Below are positions 63,458-64,000 of a stretch of DNA of 64,000 nucleotides, piece by piece. The position numbers were made by a program, and so were the translations under genes. Source of the stretch: Marisediminicola antarctica. Its GTDB lineage: Bacteria > Actinomycetota > Actinomycetes > Actinomycetales > Microbacteriaceae. The stretch covers positions 1,922,001 to 1,986,000 of the forward strand of contig NZ_CP017146.1 in assembly GCF_009930795.1 (NCBI RefSeq), written 5' to 3'. Position 1 is the stretch's first letter. The number at the start of each line of letters is the position of its first letter. The notes under the pieces were generated by a model. That model had not been told where the DNA came from. It was given only the letters and a program-made list of their open reading frames with translations, and searched no databases.

Positions 63458-64000
63458 CAATAGCGAGTTCCGCGCGGGGTTTGTCTCGTTCGTCGGCCGC
63501 CCGAACGTCGGGAAGTCGACCTTGACGAACGCGCTCGTCGGCGAGAAGGTCGCGATCACGAGCTCCAAGCCGCAAACCACGCGGCGCGCGATCCGCGGCA
63601 TCGCTCACCAGGCATCCGGCCAGCTCATTCTCGTCGACACGCCGGGCATGCACCGCCCGCGCACCCTGCTGGGCGAGCGGCTCAACGCGATCGTGCAGAC
63701 CACGCTGGGCGACGTCGACGTGATCGGATTCTGCGTTCCCGCGAACGAGAAGATCGGGCCTGGCGACCGCTACATCAACGAGCAGCTCGACGCGTTCCCG
63801 CGGGCGAAGAAGGTCGCGATCGTCACGAAGATCGACGCCGCGTCGCGCCCCGCGGTCGCCGCGCAGCTGCTCGCGGTTCAGGAGATGCGCGACTGGGACG
63901 CGATCATCCCGATCTCCGCGACCAGTGGCATCCAGCTCGACACGCTCGCGACCGAGCTGATCAAGATGCTCCCGCTCTCTCAGGCCCTCTACCCCGCCGA
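63447..64000 (+). CDS. era: GTPase Era, N-terminal part (runs off the window)
   Basis: The first 184 residues of the ribosome-assembly GTPase Era. G1 is GRPNVGKST near residue 17, G2 region KPQTTRRAIRGI, G3 VDTPGMHRP, and G4 TKID (the usual form is NKxD or TKxD). The KH domain lies beyond the right edge. ATG 63447 overlaps the CNNM-type gene. Era binds 16S rRNA and checks 30S assembly, a fitting neighbour for ybeY. Confidence 0.93.
   Translation, partial: MTTDNSEFRAGFVSFVGRPNVGKSTLTNALVGEKVAITSSKPQTTRRAIRGIAHQASGQLILVDTPGMHRPRTLLGERLNAIVQTTLGDVDVIGFCVPANEKIGPGDRYINEQLDAFPRAKKVAIVTKIDAASRPAVAAQLLAVQEMRDWDAIIPISATSGIQLDTLATELIKMLPLSQALYPA

Overview
The window reads as chromosome of a high-GC actinomycete, most likely Microbacteriaceae. 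The support is the base composition, frequent GTG starts, small proteins of a DUF7882-like family, an actinobacterial-type hrcA-dnaJ-rsmE-HIT-phoH-ybeY-CNNM-era order, and many leaderless transcripts in which a TANNNT -10 box sits 5-6 nt before the start codon. The genus cannot be fixed from the sequence alone.

Layout. 1-1.8 kb: a multidrug-type ABC exporter running off the left edge. 2.1-11.2 kb: an accessory island bounded by two copies of a 31-bp tRNA-3'-end-like repeat. It carries a divergent module (an M23-type peptidase facing a small operon of an HExxH metallopeptidase, a small unknown protein and two single-HKD phospholipase D-fold proteins), a class A beta-lactamase remnant, an IS21-type remnant, and an intact three-recombinase RIT element inserted in the istB gene of that IS. 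11.2-14.2 kb: YihY/BrkB membrane protein and small lineage-type proteins. 14.2-35.8 kb: a mixed metabolic segment with an unusual SDR, nucleoside hydrolase, SKI2-like helicase, flavin and molybdopterin redox proteins, an MFS exporter, a UbiA prenyltransferase, a MacB-like ABC system, a broken GH15 glycosidase facing a glucose-6-phosphate dehydrogenase, an App1-like phosphatase and a TetR regulator. 35.9-39.2 kb: a four-gene osmoprotectant (OpuC-type) ABC operon with a clear terminator. 39.2-42.2 kb: DedA and a divergent pabC-like/pabB pair for 4-aminobenzoate. 42.2-64 kb: housekeeping genes (leuS, comEA-comEC-holA, rpsT, an aminotransferase, lepA, hemW, hrcA with CIRCE, dnaJ, rsmE, HIT, phoH, ybeY, CNNM protein, era).

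Most noteworthy are the peptidase/PLD module on the island, the nested mobile elements (RIT inside istB with a 6-bp target duplication; removing it restores a 285-codon istB), two divergent gene pairs whose leaderless promoters overlap within 11-29 bp, three regularly spaced 94-95-bp elements with 15-bp terminal inverted repeats between dnaJ and rsmE, a tandem 92-bp hairpin repeat at 23.6 kb, and a GH15 gene broken by a deletion plus frameshift.
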